Source of the DNA: Struthio camelus
Taxonomy: Eukaryota > Chordata > Aves > Struthioniformes > Struthionidae
DNA length: 64,000 nucleotides
Reading direction: 5' to 3'
Assembly (NCBI RefSeq): GCF_040807025.1
Contig: NC_090942.1
Location: 201,864,747 to 201,928,746 of the forward strand
The notes beneath the pieces are model-generated. The model searched no databases, had not been told where the DNA came from, and was given only the letters and a program-made list of their open reading frames with translations. Positions within the stretch are counted from its first letter, which is position 1, and every line of letters starts with the position of its first letter. A program made the position numbers and the translations under genes. Positions 1 to 10,915 of the stretch are shown in pieces.

Positions 1-1182
1 GTCTTTGACTGTGATAGTAGCTGCTCTGGATGAGTCCTGCTCTATGGGAGTACAAGACTCCCAAAGCTTAAGTGTTCTGTGCTGTGTCCATGTCTGCAAC
101 AAGCACTGCTTATCTTCTTTTTAAGAGTCATGTGAGAATGCTGTGATAAGAAGCATTCTGAGAGAGTGGGTCCTTCTTTCTTTATTCTCTAATCCCACTT
201 TAGGCTTTTAGTGTGATTGTTTTATGTGCCAATGGAAGAAATGGTTCTTTGTAAGCCAAATACCCTTTTATTTGCCTGCTGGATTTTCCATGTTCACTGT
301 CTTTCTAGTGCCCTGAATTATCTGCTGACAGATAGATGTCCCATTAGTCCACAATATGTTCAAGAGGTTAAAGTGTGATTACTATGATAGGATAATAACT
401 ACCATTATTTTTTCTCTTGAATGCGATGAGGACAGCACATGAGCTGGAAAAATGTTCCAATTGCTATTATTTCTTTTATTGGAATGACTTCTGAAAGCTC
501 AGTATGGGTGCAGAGAATGTCAAAGGAGACTGTTGGCAGCTGTTGTGAAAGCACACTAAAAAGGATTGTTTAGGGGAGAAAAAAATAATGTTTATGCTTA
601 AAGGAAACTTTTATTTTGTAACTCCACTTTCTTGCTCATAAGAGAGAAAAACCCCCACGTAAATGCAGCTTTAACTATGCAGAGGTGTGTGTGTTTAGCA
701 GCGTCTCAAAAGAGAGACCTAAGCTCTGTTGTGCCTGGTGTGCACTTCATCAAGGTAAGGCTTGCAAATGTCACTCTAGTGGCTCTTTCTAACAACTGAT
801 TGTAGTTTTGGATGTCAAGAATGCCCGAGGATAGAGAAATGTGAAATGGAGACGTGGAGCGCAACCAGCTGTAACCATCACACCTCATGTTGTGAAGTAC
901 GATGTGGAGAGGAGAGGCTTGCTGTTTCGGTAGCTGTAAAAAGTGAAGTTGAACCGAGCTCTGCGATGCCTTTGCTGCTTCATACACACTGCAGCATGCA
1001 GGTCTACCTGCGGTGCCAGAGGACAGCCTGGAGGGAGAGCCAGGATCCGGGTATTTGCTGATATGAACCAGGAAAACAAAAGGACTGACATTTTGCAAGC
1101 AGAGGTCTTGTGGAGGAGATTACACACCAAGAGAGGGTATATGTGTATTATATTTGTATTAATTGAGTTACAGCCTTAAAAA
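1..1182. other. Non-coding flank, nothing recognised
   Basis: The sequence is AT-rich with many stops in all frames. The short open frames around 850-1180 overlap one another on both strands and resemble no protein I know. I see no repeat of recognisable family, no CpG cluster and no splice-bounded exon. Confidence 0.6.
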
Positions 1183-1339
1183 TTCACAGAATCATGGAAT
1201 GGTTTAGGTTGGAAGGGACCTCTGGAGATCTAGTCCAACTTCCCTGCTCAAGCAGGGTCATCCAGAGCACATTGCACAGGTTCGCATCCAGGCAGGTTTT
1301 GAATATCTGCAGCGAAGGAGACTCCACTACCTCTCAGAT
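1183..1339 (-). repeat. CR1 3' tail
   Basis: On the minus strand this reads GTGGAGTCTCC, then GATATTCAAAACCTGCCTGGA, then the GACCCTGCTTGAGCAGGG hairpin-like segment and the TCCCTTCCAACC end, closing with a single decayed copy of the ATTCTATG-type octamer. This is the part that CR1 reverse transcriptase recognises on its own RNA. It is well preserved except for the deletion at its junction with the RT frame. Confidence 0.93.
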
Positions 1340-2773
1340 TCAGATGGAACTTCTATTGCCTCTTGTCCTGTTGCTGGGCACCACGGAGAAGAGTCTGGCC
1401 CCATCCTCTTGATACCCTCCCTTCAGATACTTGTACATATTGATGAGATCCCCTCTCAGTCTTCTCTTCTCCAGGCTAAACAGGCCCAGCTCCCTCAGCC
1501 TTTCTTCAGAGGAGAGGTGCTCCAGTCCCCTCATCATCTTGGTCGCCCTCTGCTGGACTCTCTCCAGGAGTGCCATGTGTCTCTTGTCCTGGGGAGCCCA
1601 GAATTGGACACAGGACTCCAGGTGAAGCCTCCCCAGGGCTGAGGAGAGGGGCAGAATCACCTCCCTCCACCGGCTGACAACACTCTTCCTCATGCAACCC
1701 AGGAGATCATTGGCCTTCTTGGCCACAAGGGCACACTGCTGCCTCATGTTTAACTTGTTGTCCACCAGCACTCCCAGGTCCTTCTCAGCAGAGCTGCTTG
1801 CCAGCAGGTCAACCCCCAGCCTGTACTGGTGCATGGGGTTATTCCTCCCGAGGTGCAGGACCCTGCACTTGCCCTTGTTGAACTTCAGGAGGTTCCTCTC
1901 CGCCCACCTCTCCAGCCTGTCCAGGTCCCTCTGAAGGGCAGCACAGTCTTCTGCTGTGTTAGCCTCTCCCCCCAGTTTAGTATCATCAGCACACTTGCTG
2001 AGGGTGCACTCTGTCCCTTCCTCTGGGTCATCGATGAATACATTGAACAAGACTGGACCCAGGACTGAGCCCTGGGGGACACCACTAGCTACAGGCCTCC
2101 AACTAGACTCTGCGCCATTCACCACAACCCTCTGAGCTCGGCCATCCAGCCAGTTCTCAAGCCACCTCACTGTCCACTCATCCAACCCACACTTCCTGAG
2201 CTTACCTAGGAGGATGTGATGGGAGACAGTGTCCAAAGCCTTGCTCAAGTCCAGGGAAACAACATCTACCCAGCCAGGCGTTCCATCAGAGAAGGCTCTC
2301 AGATTGGTCAAGCATGATTCCCCTTTGGTGAATCCTTGCTGACTATTCCGGATCACCTTCTGGTCCTCCATTTGCTTAGAGATGACCTCCAGGAGGAGCT
2401 GTTCCATCACCTTTCCTGGGATGGAGGTGAGGCTGACAGACTTGTAGTTTCCTGGCTCCTCCTTCTTGCCCTTTTGAAAGACTGGGGTGACACTGGCTTT
2501 CTTCCAGTCCTCAGGCACCTCTCCTGTTCTCTGTGACCTTTCCAAGAGGATGGAGAGTGGCCTAGCGATAACATCCGCCAGCTCTCTCAGCACTCGTGGG
2601 TGCATCCCATCGGGGCCCGTGGATTTATGGATGTCAAGTTTGGACAAAAGATCTCTAACCTGATCCTCCTCCACCAAGGGAGTCTTCCTTTCTCCAGACT
2701 TCCTCTCTTGTCCCCAGGGCCTGGAATTCCTCAGGACTGGCCTTAGCAGTGAAGACTGAAGCAAAGAAGGCAT
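1340..2773 (-). pseudogene. CR1 ORF2 fragment: reverse transcriptase, inactive
   Basis: This is the reverse transcriptase part of CR1 ORF2, which in an active element copies the RNA at the nicked target site. True homology starts near the [12 protein letters not shown] segment (about 2690). RT motifs follow in order: [14 protein letters not shown], the [11 protein letters not shown] region with the first catalytic Asp, [10 protein letters not shown] at 2054-2083, and the catalytic box at 1982-1993. The box reads CADD here instead of the usual CR1 FADD, since its first codon is TGT. Just before DLSKALD a few residues usual in CR1 are missing, in frame. The thumb and C-terminal region ([45 protein letters not shown]) is clear. 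The frame ends in [10 protein letters not shown], well before the normal C terminus, because about 80 bases are missing near 1340-1350. The first ~25 codons are out-of-frame read-through. Confidence 0.95.
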
Positions 2774-3257
2774 TCAGCAACTCTGCCTTCTCTGTATCCT
2801 TTGTCACCAGGGCACCCGCCCCATTCAGCAGCGGGCCCACGTTTTCCCTAGTCTTCCTTTTGCTCTTGATGTATTTGAAGAACCCCTTCTTGTTGTCCTT
2901 GACATCCCTTGCCAGATTTAATTCCAACTGGGCCTTAGCCTTCCTTGTCGCATCCCTGCACGCTCTGACAACGTCCCTGTATTCCTCCCAAGTGGCCTGT
3001 CCCCTCTTCCACATTCTGTACGCTTCCTTCTTCTGTTGGAGTTTTGCCAGGAGTTCCTTGCTCATCCATGCAGGTCTCCTGCCTGCTTTGCTGGACTTCT
3101 TCCTCAGAGGGATGCACCGATCTTGAGCTTGGAGGAAGCGATACTTGAATATTAAGCAGCTCTCCTGGATCCCCCTCCTTCCATGAGATTCCCCTAAGTA
3201 GGTCCCTGAAGAGGCCAAAGTTTGCTCTCCAAATTCCTGGGTCTTGATTTGGCCCAT
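2655..3257 (-). pseudogene. CR1 ORF2 fragment: endonuclease-RT linker
   Basis: About 200 residues match the basic linker between the endonuclease and reverse transcriptase of CR1 ORF2. Recognisable parts are the [10 protein letters not shown] segment, the Lys/Arg-rich [11 protein letters not shown] and [18 protein letters not shown] stretches, then the [13 protein letters not shown] and [11 protein letters not shown] motifs that precede the RT. The frame stays correct to WRKEDS, then runs into glycines and a stop because the reading frame shifts near 2680. The initial Met is not a true start: the element is simply truncated here, so the upstream endonuclease is absent. It is a remnant, not an expressed gene. 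Confidence 0.93.
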
Positions 3258-3258
3258 T

Positions 3259-6200
3259 CTGTTTAATGATGAGAAGCCATATGTGGAATTCTGCTTTGCT
3301 ATCTCAAGTTCTTCCCAAAACTTTATTTAAAGAATAAAGTTTGCCATAGAGTGCTCTCTTAGCTGCTGTCCTGTATATGCCCTTGTTGTTAATGCTGTTG
3401 TTTCTGTCGGCTTCTGATCTCTGCTATTTTCTTGCCCCTCTTTCTGTCCATCTGTATGCAGTCAGGGTAGAAGGCAGCTGAGGTAGAGAAGAGCTACTTC
3501 TGAGTAGCCACGGAGGCTAATGAAGGGACAGTGGTTTATCAAGAGCTGCTCGTCTCAGTCACAGCTACTTGCGTCAGTGAGCTAGAAGAACACTGTTTGG
3601 GATTTCCAGAAATAGCACACCACGCTTGTCCTGAGCTGCAAAACAGTGTAGTAATTTGGAAGCTGGTATTATGGAAGGTCTGCAGCAGAGCTAATGAGTG
3701 ACCTGACCCCTTTCTGAAAGGGACCATCAGCCAGCTTCTGCCAAGGGCTGGGAAAACAGCACTTCTGAGCAGCACTCGAAGCTGTGAAGAGTGCCGTGCT
3801 CCCTCGTTAGGAGGCTTAGGAGGCTTCTTCCCATTTTTTGCAATTAAAAGGAGTTCTGCGTTGTGCTGCTCATATGCACCGTGGTGCTTTGCAAGCTGCC
3901 CCAGTGTGACGGCAAATGGGGGTGCCTCTGGTGTTATTTAAACAGACAGCATGCATACTGAGGAGATGTTCTCTCCCTGCAAAGGTTTTCATCAATTGAT
4001 GATCACAGCCCAAAAGAGCTATGGTATCTCAGCTCTTCCAAAGTCAGGAGAATTGGGTTTCTCGCAGGGTTTGGGCCCTTAAGCAGAACTACAGCTCTAC
4101 AGCTGAACAAGTCTGTAGCAGTGCCGGAGGGATTTTTTGTTTTCATTATTAAATCACGTTTACCTTTTCCATAACTTTTCGTGTTAATTCCAATTTGTGA
4201 ATTAGGGAACAGCTCCACACAGTTTCCTTGCAGATGCTGGGTTAAGCTGAGTTTTCTACTTTGCTATGGATAAAAAATACCCTGTATTCTTATCCAAATT
4301 ACAGCATGCTTTCATGGGATCTGTATCTGTTAAAGAGCCTATGAGTTAAAATATATGTAATGATTTAAAACTTGTAGCACTTTGTATAAGGCATCTTTTT
4401 GTTCTTACAGATTTAAGACTACAAAACAAGTCAATAAAAATATATTTTGGTTTAATTCTGAAAATAATAGTGGGTGCTTGGTGTTATTCTTAATTTTTTT
4501 TCTTCTTGGTGGATCCACACCCACTGAAGCAGGTAAGTAATGCTTTTTTGAAGATAGTGTAATGAAAACAGTCTCATTCCTAACAGAAAATAGAAAATGT
4601 TGATGGTATAGTTTCCCTCATTCAAAGATAATGACCCTTTGTCTCAGAGATGTCCCTAGCTGAATGCTCTGCAGAGGCAGTGGCTCCCTTTTTGGGAAGG
4701 AAGTGAAGTATTCATGGTATCTTACTTTTTCCATTATTTTTTACTTTGTGAAATTATTTTTATTATTTCTCAAAGAATATAATCTCGGATAGTGACATCT
4801 ATTCCACAATATATTAATTGCACATTCTGGGCATTTAAGTCTTCAAATATATTGACACTTAGAATAAAGAGGGAGTTGTCAAGCCCTTATGCACTTGGTC
4901 ATATTAACAAAATAAACTAGGCCCTCACTTCTTTCTGAAACCTTCATTGAGGGTGGTGGACTCAGCATAGGAATGCCTTAATGACGAACTTGTCTGGCTG
5001 TTTACGGTTCTTTAGGGGCCCTGGTTCTCTTAACATGAAGCTATGCATAACAGAAGTGCGGGAAATAAAAATTCTACAGTAGATGAAATAAAATTTATAA
5101 AAGTATAAAAGTGAGTGCAGTGTGGGTTTTTCTATTTACTATCCAATCTACTAAATATTGTTATTGCTGGAACACACAATACAACTCAGGCTAGTCTTTA
5201 TAGTGACTTGAAAACTGAAATATTAGCTACTGTTAATGTGAGTCTGAGAGGCAGCTCTCAACACTGTATTTAGTTCCCTATTTTACTGCTACTCAAATGA
5301 CTGCAGTTGTAGGCACATGCTCACTGTTGTCATCATCAGATGAACTTTCATATCATCTAAACTGAGTTAAAATTGGAAAAAGCCTGAGGCTACTTACATA
5401 ATGCATTTATGCTGCTGTTGCATTACCATTCTCATCTCTAATGCTTAATTTAAAGTACCCATAAATCAAATTACTTTTTTCTTTCTGTAGAACAAAGATA
5501 ATAGGAACCCCACTCTTTCTGCAATAACCTTTATTTCTAGAACTATTTTTTGCAGACTTTAATATGTAGTTTATTATGTTTTATCACATTTTGTTTAGTG
5601 CAGTAAGTTAATTTCTGAAAAAAAGAAAAAAGATTCTATTTAATATTAAAAGCCACAAACATGGTAGGAAAAAGTCCATGTAGCCTCTCGGGAAAAACGC
5701 TGGGTAGTGGGTGGGATTCCTTGCCCCAACTTTGTGCCCATTCTGCAGCCACCATCTCTGAGCTGGTCACCCTGGCTCACTGCATAGTCCCAGGAGATTA
5801 AAAAACTGCTTCTGATGCATAAGTGACATTGGGCAAAGGTACGTGTCTGCAGTAGGTCACTGGAGCCACGTGGCAGGAGTGCTTGTTTCTCTCCCTTGAC
5901 TTTGCAGGAAGCTTCAGGCGATTTGCTTAGTCACATGCGAAGTTGGGTGCTGTGAGCTCACCTCCCACTGCTTTGGCAGGCTGAAAGCCCCGGCCTCGGA
6001 GCAGCTTAAAAACAAACCTTGGAGAGTAAGGAGCGAGGTGTCTAGATGTTGAACATTGCAACATTTGACTGGTGGAGCACTTCATGGCAGTGGGAGCTCA
6101 CATGGGGCCTGGATGCCCTGTGCAGCTCATGGTGAGCAGAGACCCAGGGGGAGCTGCAATGGGCACTGGGGATGGATGCCTCATCCTACGGATAGCAGGA

Positions 6201-7599
6201 CCTGGAGCTGCGATCTGGATAGGCACTCGCCTGGCTGACAAGAGAGGCAAACTGAAGAACGGCATTCAAAACCCAGCGTGCCCAGCAGGGAGCTGGTTAG
6301 AGACTGCCAGTAGGGGTGCAATAAATCTTAAGTAACAAACCTCTGGTGCTTGCTGAAAGCTGCAGGGAGGCCAAAGCCTGTCTCTTCTCTGCTGCCTTTT
6401 AGCCATTAACGTATTGGGAAGCCCCAGTTCTTCCTCCTGCGTGTGAGTGAGTTCTGGAGCACCCCTCTCTAGCTGGTGTCCATCCACAAAAATAGATGAA
6501 GACATTGAGACTCTGCCATTCTCTACTTTTTTTTTTACTACTGTAAAAGAAAAGATATACATTGCTGCTGTTCTGGAAACAGGTTTAGTTTTCTCTAACT
6601 ACACAGGACCATACATCTAAAGAAGGTGGAGCATCTAATATATGCTCATTCCTCACTAATAACTGAGGCAATCCTCAGGATGGTGATAGAGAAGTCAGAT
6701 AGCTGAGGGAACTTCTTACAGTTCACACAACAGCTAACGGAAGGAGACTTCCAGAGCTATCTCAGACTAACATTCTGCTTTGCATGTGACAAAATCAAGA
6801 ACTGCAGGTTAAGGGTGACTACACAGAGAAAGCTATATGTTAAAAGAGCTGCAAATGAACAGCAAACTATTGCAACTAGCCTATTCAGTCCACAAATGTG
6901 ATTCATGATGATTAAAGTGCCAGGTGAGAGACTAGTGTCAGTCTCAGATTCAGCTCTGAAGCTGAAAGTGTAAGCAGCCCTTTTGCATTTGATAGGGAGT
7001 ACACCCAATATTTAGACACTGAAGTTCTGGTGGGGTGGAAAATCCAGTGTTAAAAGCCCCTAGTTCTGTGTTTAGTGCATGGAGAATGCATGAGGAAGGC
7101 AAAACATGGTATCACATGATTTGGGTGAACCTGTGGTGATATTTCACAGTGTAGCTCTGAATTCACTGCGTTGAGCAGCTCTGTCCTGAAAATAGGTCCC
7201 TTTTCCCCTGGGATGGTGCTGATGAGCCCTGCTGGTTGGGCTGGCTCTTTGGGCACAGTGATTTACCAATGCATCTGTTGTGCTGCCAGTTCTGAGACCA
7301 AGCTCTGTTGGAGCTGGGTACTGGGCCATATTCCATGGTGTGGATCACACCTGACATGAAGTATCTCAGGAGGGCAACCTGATGTGCCACATAAGCCAAG
7401 ATGAGCTTTAGTAGAGCTAATTCTAAGCCCAGGTGATACATCTGTACTCCTTCCTCATAGTGGAGCTGAGGCACCTCCCCCATCTCAAGGTCCAGAAAGT
7501 GCAATCCTCTCCCAAAGGCATGTACCTACGACGAGCTTTTAGTTCCGACTGCAGCCTAGTTCAGTTTCCCCTGCAAAGCTGGTGGTGCCTGTCTCTTTG
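3259..7599. other. Intergenic, no gene recognised
   Basis: The region is AT-rich with scattered short open frames of low coding character. A moderately GC-rich patch lies at about 5,690-6,330 but has few CpGs and no recognisable exon. AATAAA hexamers at several points (for example near 4,430 and 5,060) are expected by chance in such sequence. No repeat family was recognised. Confidence 0.5.
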
Positions 7600-7662
7600 T
7601 GCCGTAGTAGTTAGTGCACTTGGCCAAGAACCAGGAGATCTAGTTTCTAGGCAATTCCTTAG
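7600..7662 (+). repeat. MIR-like SINE head (tRNA-related), fragment
   Basis: GTAGTTAGTGCACTTGGCC followed by CCAGGAGATCTAGTTTCTA resembles the tRNA-derived head of MIR/CORE-SINEs: an A-box-like GTGGTTAGAGCAC, then a B-box-like CTGGGTTC. The copy is old and divergent. I recognise it by pattern, not by alignment score. Confidence 0.5.
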
Positions 7663-7847
7663 AAACAACTCGAACTAATGTTTCCCAACTCCCTGGAGCA
7701 AGCCTTCACCACCAATGCAAGACCATTCTCCATCCTCCTGGGGAAGCAGTGCTGATCTAAAGATAACTACTCAATATACATGGAGTAAAGGGGAGGACAG
7801 GAGCATAAGCGGGAGCATAACTATGAAGGCATTTGGGCCAAGAAGAC

Positions 7848-7905
7848 TGTAAAACCCTGGTCTTTGATTTCCTGGTCAACTGCTCTAATCACTCTCTGGA
7901 GACTA
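7848..7905 (-). repeat. MIR-like SINE head, fragment on minus strand
   Basis: On the minus strand this reads GTGATTAGAGCAGTTGACC, then AAAGACCAGGGTTTTAC, the same tRNA-like head seen at 7600-7662 but in the opposite orientation. The two lie about 190 bases apart, pointing toward each other. The intervening sequence may be further decayed repeat. Confidence 0.5.
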
Positions 7906-8890
7906 GGGGCTGCAGAGAGACCATCTCAGATAAGGGGGAGGTCTTTGAAATAGTTTCTGCACCAAATGGAAAGATTAGGAGCTTAATGGGTCAAAGGAGA
8001 CTATTCTAAAAAGATACATGACTTAGATCCCCAAAAGAGAATTCTTCTGAGATAGTCTATGCTGTAAGTGTGTTACTGGAAAAGCCAGGCTGAACTGAAG
8101 AGCAGGTTTTTGCCAAGGTGTGCTACACTAGAAGGTTTGTACTTTTTATGACTGACCCGTGACATTGCCTCAGGCAATAGGCCTCCCTACTCACCTGTGT
8201 TTCCCCGAGGGCCCAGCGGTACTGGCACTGGATCCTCATTATTATCAGGACACGTTCCCGATGTGTTATAATACCATCAGTGGCTGAGGGCAGGAAGAAG
8301 TGCCGGTAGCTGAATACATTGAACTGGAAAATGGAGGAGCAGGGCCTATAGTGCTGAATTTATCAAGGTTTTCCTGCAATCCCTCACTGGTAACAAACCC
8401 TGATGTCTTGTATACAAGTAAGATTTCTATTTCCCATGAAGGAAATTTTCCTACCCTTACTTCTCCTTCAAAATGCAGATTTTGAAATGTGCAGATGAAC
8501 TGGCATGTGTTTGATGGCCCACAATTGTGCTATATATCTAAGATATATATGTATACCTATATAGCCTCTGTGAAGGAGATTTACTTCAAGGTAAGTGTGG
8601 AATAATGTAATGATCAGCACACAAAGCAATATTTCCTTTTTATGTGGCCAGGCTAATGAAATAGATGACATGAATTATGTGGCTCATTTTCAACAAAGCA
8701 TCTTAAGTAGATCATAATTATTCCTTTGCACCAGATTCTTTAGGCAGAGTAAACAAAAAAAGTTTTTTTACTGTACCCTGCACTCTGGAAGACTGTAAAA
8801 TTACTGAGAGATATATTATTTAGAGGAAGATATTTAGTTTTTCTCAGAGATACTGTGATAGTTTCCAGATTGTAATAAGCTGAGAGTTAA
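7906..8890. other. Intergenic, possible decayed repeat at the start
   Basis: The first 170 bases (for example ATGACTTAGATCCCCAAAAG near 8020) have the look of old sauropsid interspersed repeats, but I cannot assign a family. The remainder is AT-rich with no gene signal. Confidence 0.35.
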
Positions 8891-8920
8891 TTTTCTCTCT
8901 CTTTCTCTCTCTCTCTCTTT
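8891..8920. repeat. (CT)n microsatellite
   Basis: This is a thirty-base pyrimidine tract made mostly of CT dinucleotides with a few TTT interruptions. It lies just upstream of the MIR-like element. Confidence 0.9.
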
Positions 8921-8949
8921 GATTATATTCTACGATTGTATGAGAGTAG

Positions 8950-9225
8950 AAAGATGGTTTCATAGTTAAAACTGGAATTCTGAGAGATGTGGGTTGAATG
9001 GCTGAGTCTGCTGCAGGCTTTCTGTGGCCTCAGATAAGTCATTTAATCTCCCTCTTACTCCTGTTTGCCTGTGGAAAACTGAGATAATATCCTTTTTTCA
9101 TCAGTTTTCCCTTTAGTTTGCTTAGATTGTAATCCTTTCAGGTCAAAGATTGCTCCTCTTACTTTATATGGGGCTCAGACCAATTTCAATGAGGGCCCTG
9201 GAGCATGATGAATAGATAATTCTAT
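8950..9225 (+). repeat. MIR/CORE-SINE-like element with LINE-type tail
   Basis: In order there is a decayed tRNA-like head (TTTCATAGTTAAAACTGG, then GATGTGGGTTGAATGG), a clear CORE segment (GGCCTCAGATAAGTCATTTAA, then AAAACTGAGATAATATCC), and a tail with TTAGATTGTAATCCTTTCAG and GGGCTCAGACC. The CORE matches the MIR consensus pattern of GGCAAGTCATTTAACCT followed by CCTCAGTTTCC and TAAAATGGGGATAATA. The tail resembles the 3' ends shared by sauropsid SINEs and their partner LINEs. This is the most complete SINE in the window. Confidence 0.72.
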
Positions 9226-10862
9226 TTTCTAAGAGAATTATCTGGAAATATTCATAATTAAGCTATGAGGAGCTATTAAATCACAACGAATAATGATTTA
9301 AATTATCAAAAAATATTGCAGAATGGCAATATTATATCTAGATGATGAGAACAATAGGATTATTGGCTGATGAATGTCCCTGGTGTCTACACACATTGAA
9401 TTTTGTATGTTAAAGTGCTGTTTTTACTCTAAGCTGGCTGGTATTTGTCACATCTTTACATCATGCCTTAAAAAAATTGTAAAAGAGAAGAGGTAAATTC
9501 TGTAAAAGCTAGGTAGTAGCATTTCACTAGAAGTTCCAGCAGAACTATCAGATAGGAAAAATGCTGAAGAATAAATGTTTAATATCTTGACATTCACTGA
9601 TATTTTCTCTTCTGCTAGCCTTTGAGGTAACACTGAGGAAAAATAAAAATAACTTCACATAACGCAAACAATCCTAAGTGAATGGTAAGTCAATAAATTG
9701 TTTCAATACAGTTTTCCATTGTAAACAGTCTAAATTGTTACACCTGTAGACCCTGGGGAGAAACTGGAAAGTAGTTGACCATAATGAGAAAAATAAATTT
9801 CCCATGAAGCTGTTCACCACTACCCCGAATCAGACAGATGATGATAATAAGTCTGATTTCTCTGCCTTTGGTGAAGCAGGTGCCAAGACGTGGCTTCTTA
9901 CTTAGTCTCCTAATGGGAACTGCTGGTTCCTGATGGTTTGTAACATCGATGTCCTCAGTCTCAGACGCTGTACTACAGTGCCTTTCCCCAGCTTGTCTGG
10001 TCTGGCTACAGCATGGCTTTAGTATATCTCCCATGTAGCACAGGCTAGCCAGGGAAAGAGGAGGGATTCATTTCTAAATGCTGATGTCTGGATGTCAGAC
10101 AATGGCATCTGAGTAAGGCTTCTGGATTCCCTTGCAGACAATGGAGAGAAAGAGAAACTTCCAGGTGGCAGTTCCGATAACCTAGTTTAGACCTCTGTCT
10201 TATCTTGGACATGTTGAGTGTCCTCGACTGACTGTGCAGGGAGTCTAGATGACCAACTGAGATAGAAATACCTATATGGTATGTGAAGTTAAGTAGGATG
10301 AATCTCATTTGAAATAATTTTCCTTCCCTTCTGTAGCATAAGTCCAAAACCTTTTTAGCCCCTGAGCCAGTACCAGACTCCTTTGCTCTTCTGCTCTGAC
10401 TACAGGTGCAGTAGGAAGCCATCCTCCAGGTTATACCTGCACTGCCCCTCGTTGTCTATGCGGTCTGAGCCTGCCTTTACCAGCTCCCTCAGTAAAGCCA
10501 TGCACAAGTTATTCTGCCTTCATGTTCCTGCAGCTGCCTGTGTGAAACAGCGGGTGCCCTCAGGGCTGCCGCTGCTGCTGTGTCCTGGGACTCTCAGTGT
10601 CCATGGGAAGGGCAGGGGCTACCACTCTCGGGAGTCAGGCCCAGGCCCTTGCTGCTACATGGGCAGTGTGAAAGCCCCACACTTTACACACTGGGGTTAC
10701 ATTGCAGCATTGAGCTGTTTAAAGAGCAAATAAACCTGCGTTTTAGCAGCAGGGTTTGGGCAGCAGCATGCATGGGGATGTAGGTTTAGATTGCAGTGTT
10801 AGCCATTTCCCAGGAGCTTTCCCTGAAATAGTGAAATGAATCAGGTTTAAAAATGAAAGAAC
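9226..10862. other. Intergenic, no gene recognised
   Basis: The sequence is AT-rich at first, becoming more balanced at 10,400-10,720. Open frames at 9,738-10,034, 10,045-10,422 and 10,383-10,733 encode no recognisable domain, and they overlap on opposite strands. I see no coding evidence. Confidence 0.5.
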
Positions 10863-10912
10863 AAAAGAAAAGAAAAGAAAAGAAAAGAAAAGAAAAGAAA
10901 AGAAAAGAAAAG
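10863..10912 (+). repeat. (AAAAG)10 pentanucleotide microsatellite
   Basis: There are ten perfect tandem copies of AAAAG, followed by a partial unit (AAG). Uninterrupted arrays of this kind are usually length-polymorphic. The pure purine strand could also form unusual DNA structure. Confidence 0.97.
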
Positions 10913-10915
10913 AAG

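Larger units (their letters stand above)
1183..3258 (-). mobile_element. CR1 LINE retrotransposon, 5'-truncated copy
   Basis: This is a non-LTR retrotransposon of the chicken repeat 1 family, lying on the minus strand. Read in that direction it has the end of the endonuclease-to-RT linker, most of the reverse transcriptase, and the characteristic CR1 3' tail, which on the plus strand appears at about 1187-1260 as the AGAATCATGGAAT and GGAAGGGACCTCTGGAGATC signatures. Full-length CR1 is about 4.5 kb, so this roughly 2.1 kb copy lacks ORF1 and the apurinic-type endonuclease domain. That is the usual result of incomplete reverse transcription. I see no target-site duplication, which fits CR1. 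The copy carries a frameshift and internal deletions and cannot be autonomous. It shows that the genome is sauropsid, most likely avian. Confidence 0.96.

Noticed and set aside
7600-7662. A functional tRNA gene
   Set aside because: The A- and B-box-like phrases are degraded and there is no foldable cloverleaf or Pol III terminator in place. A SINE head explains it better.
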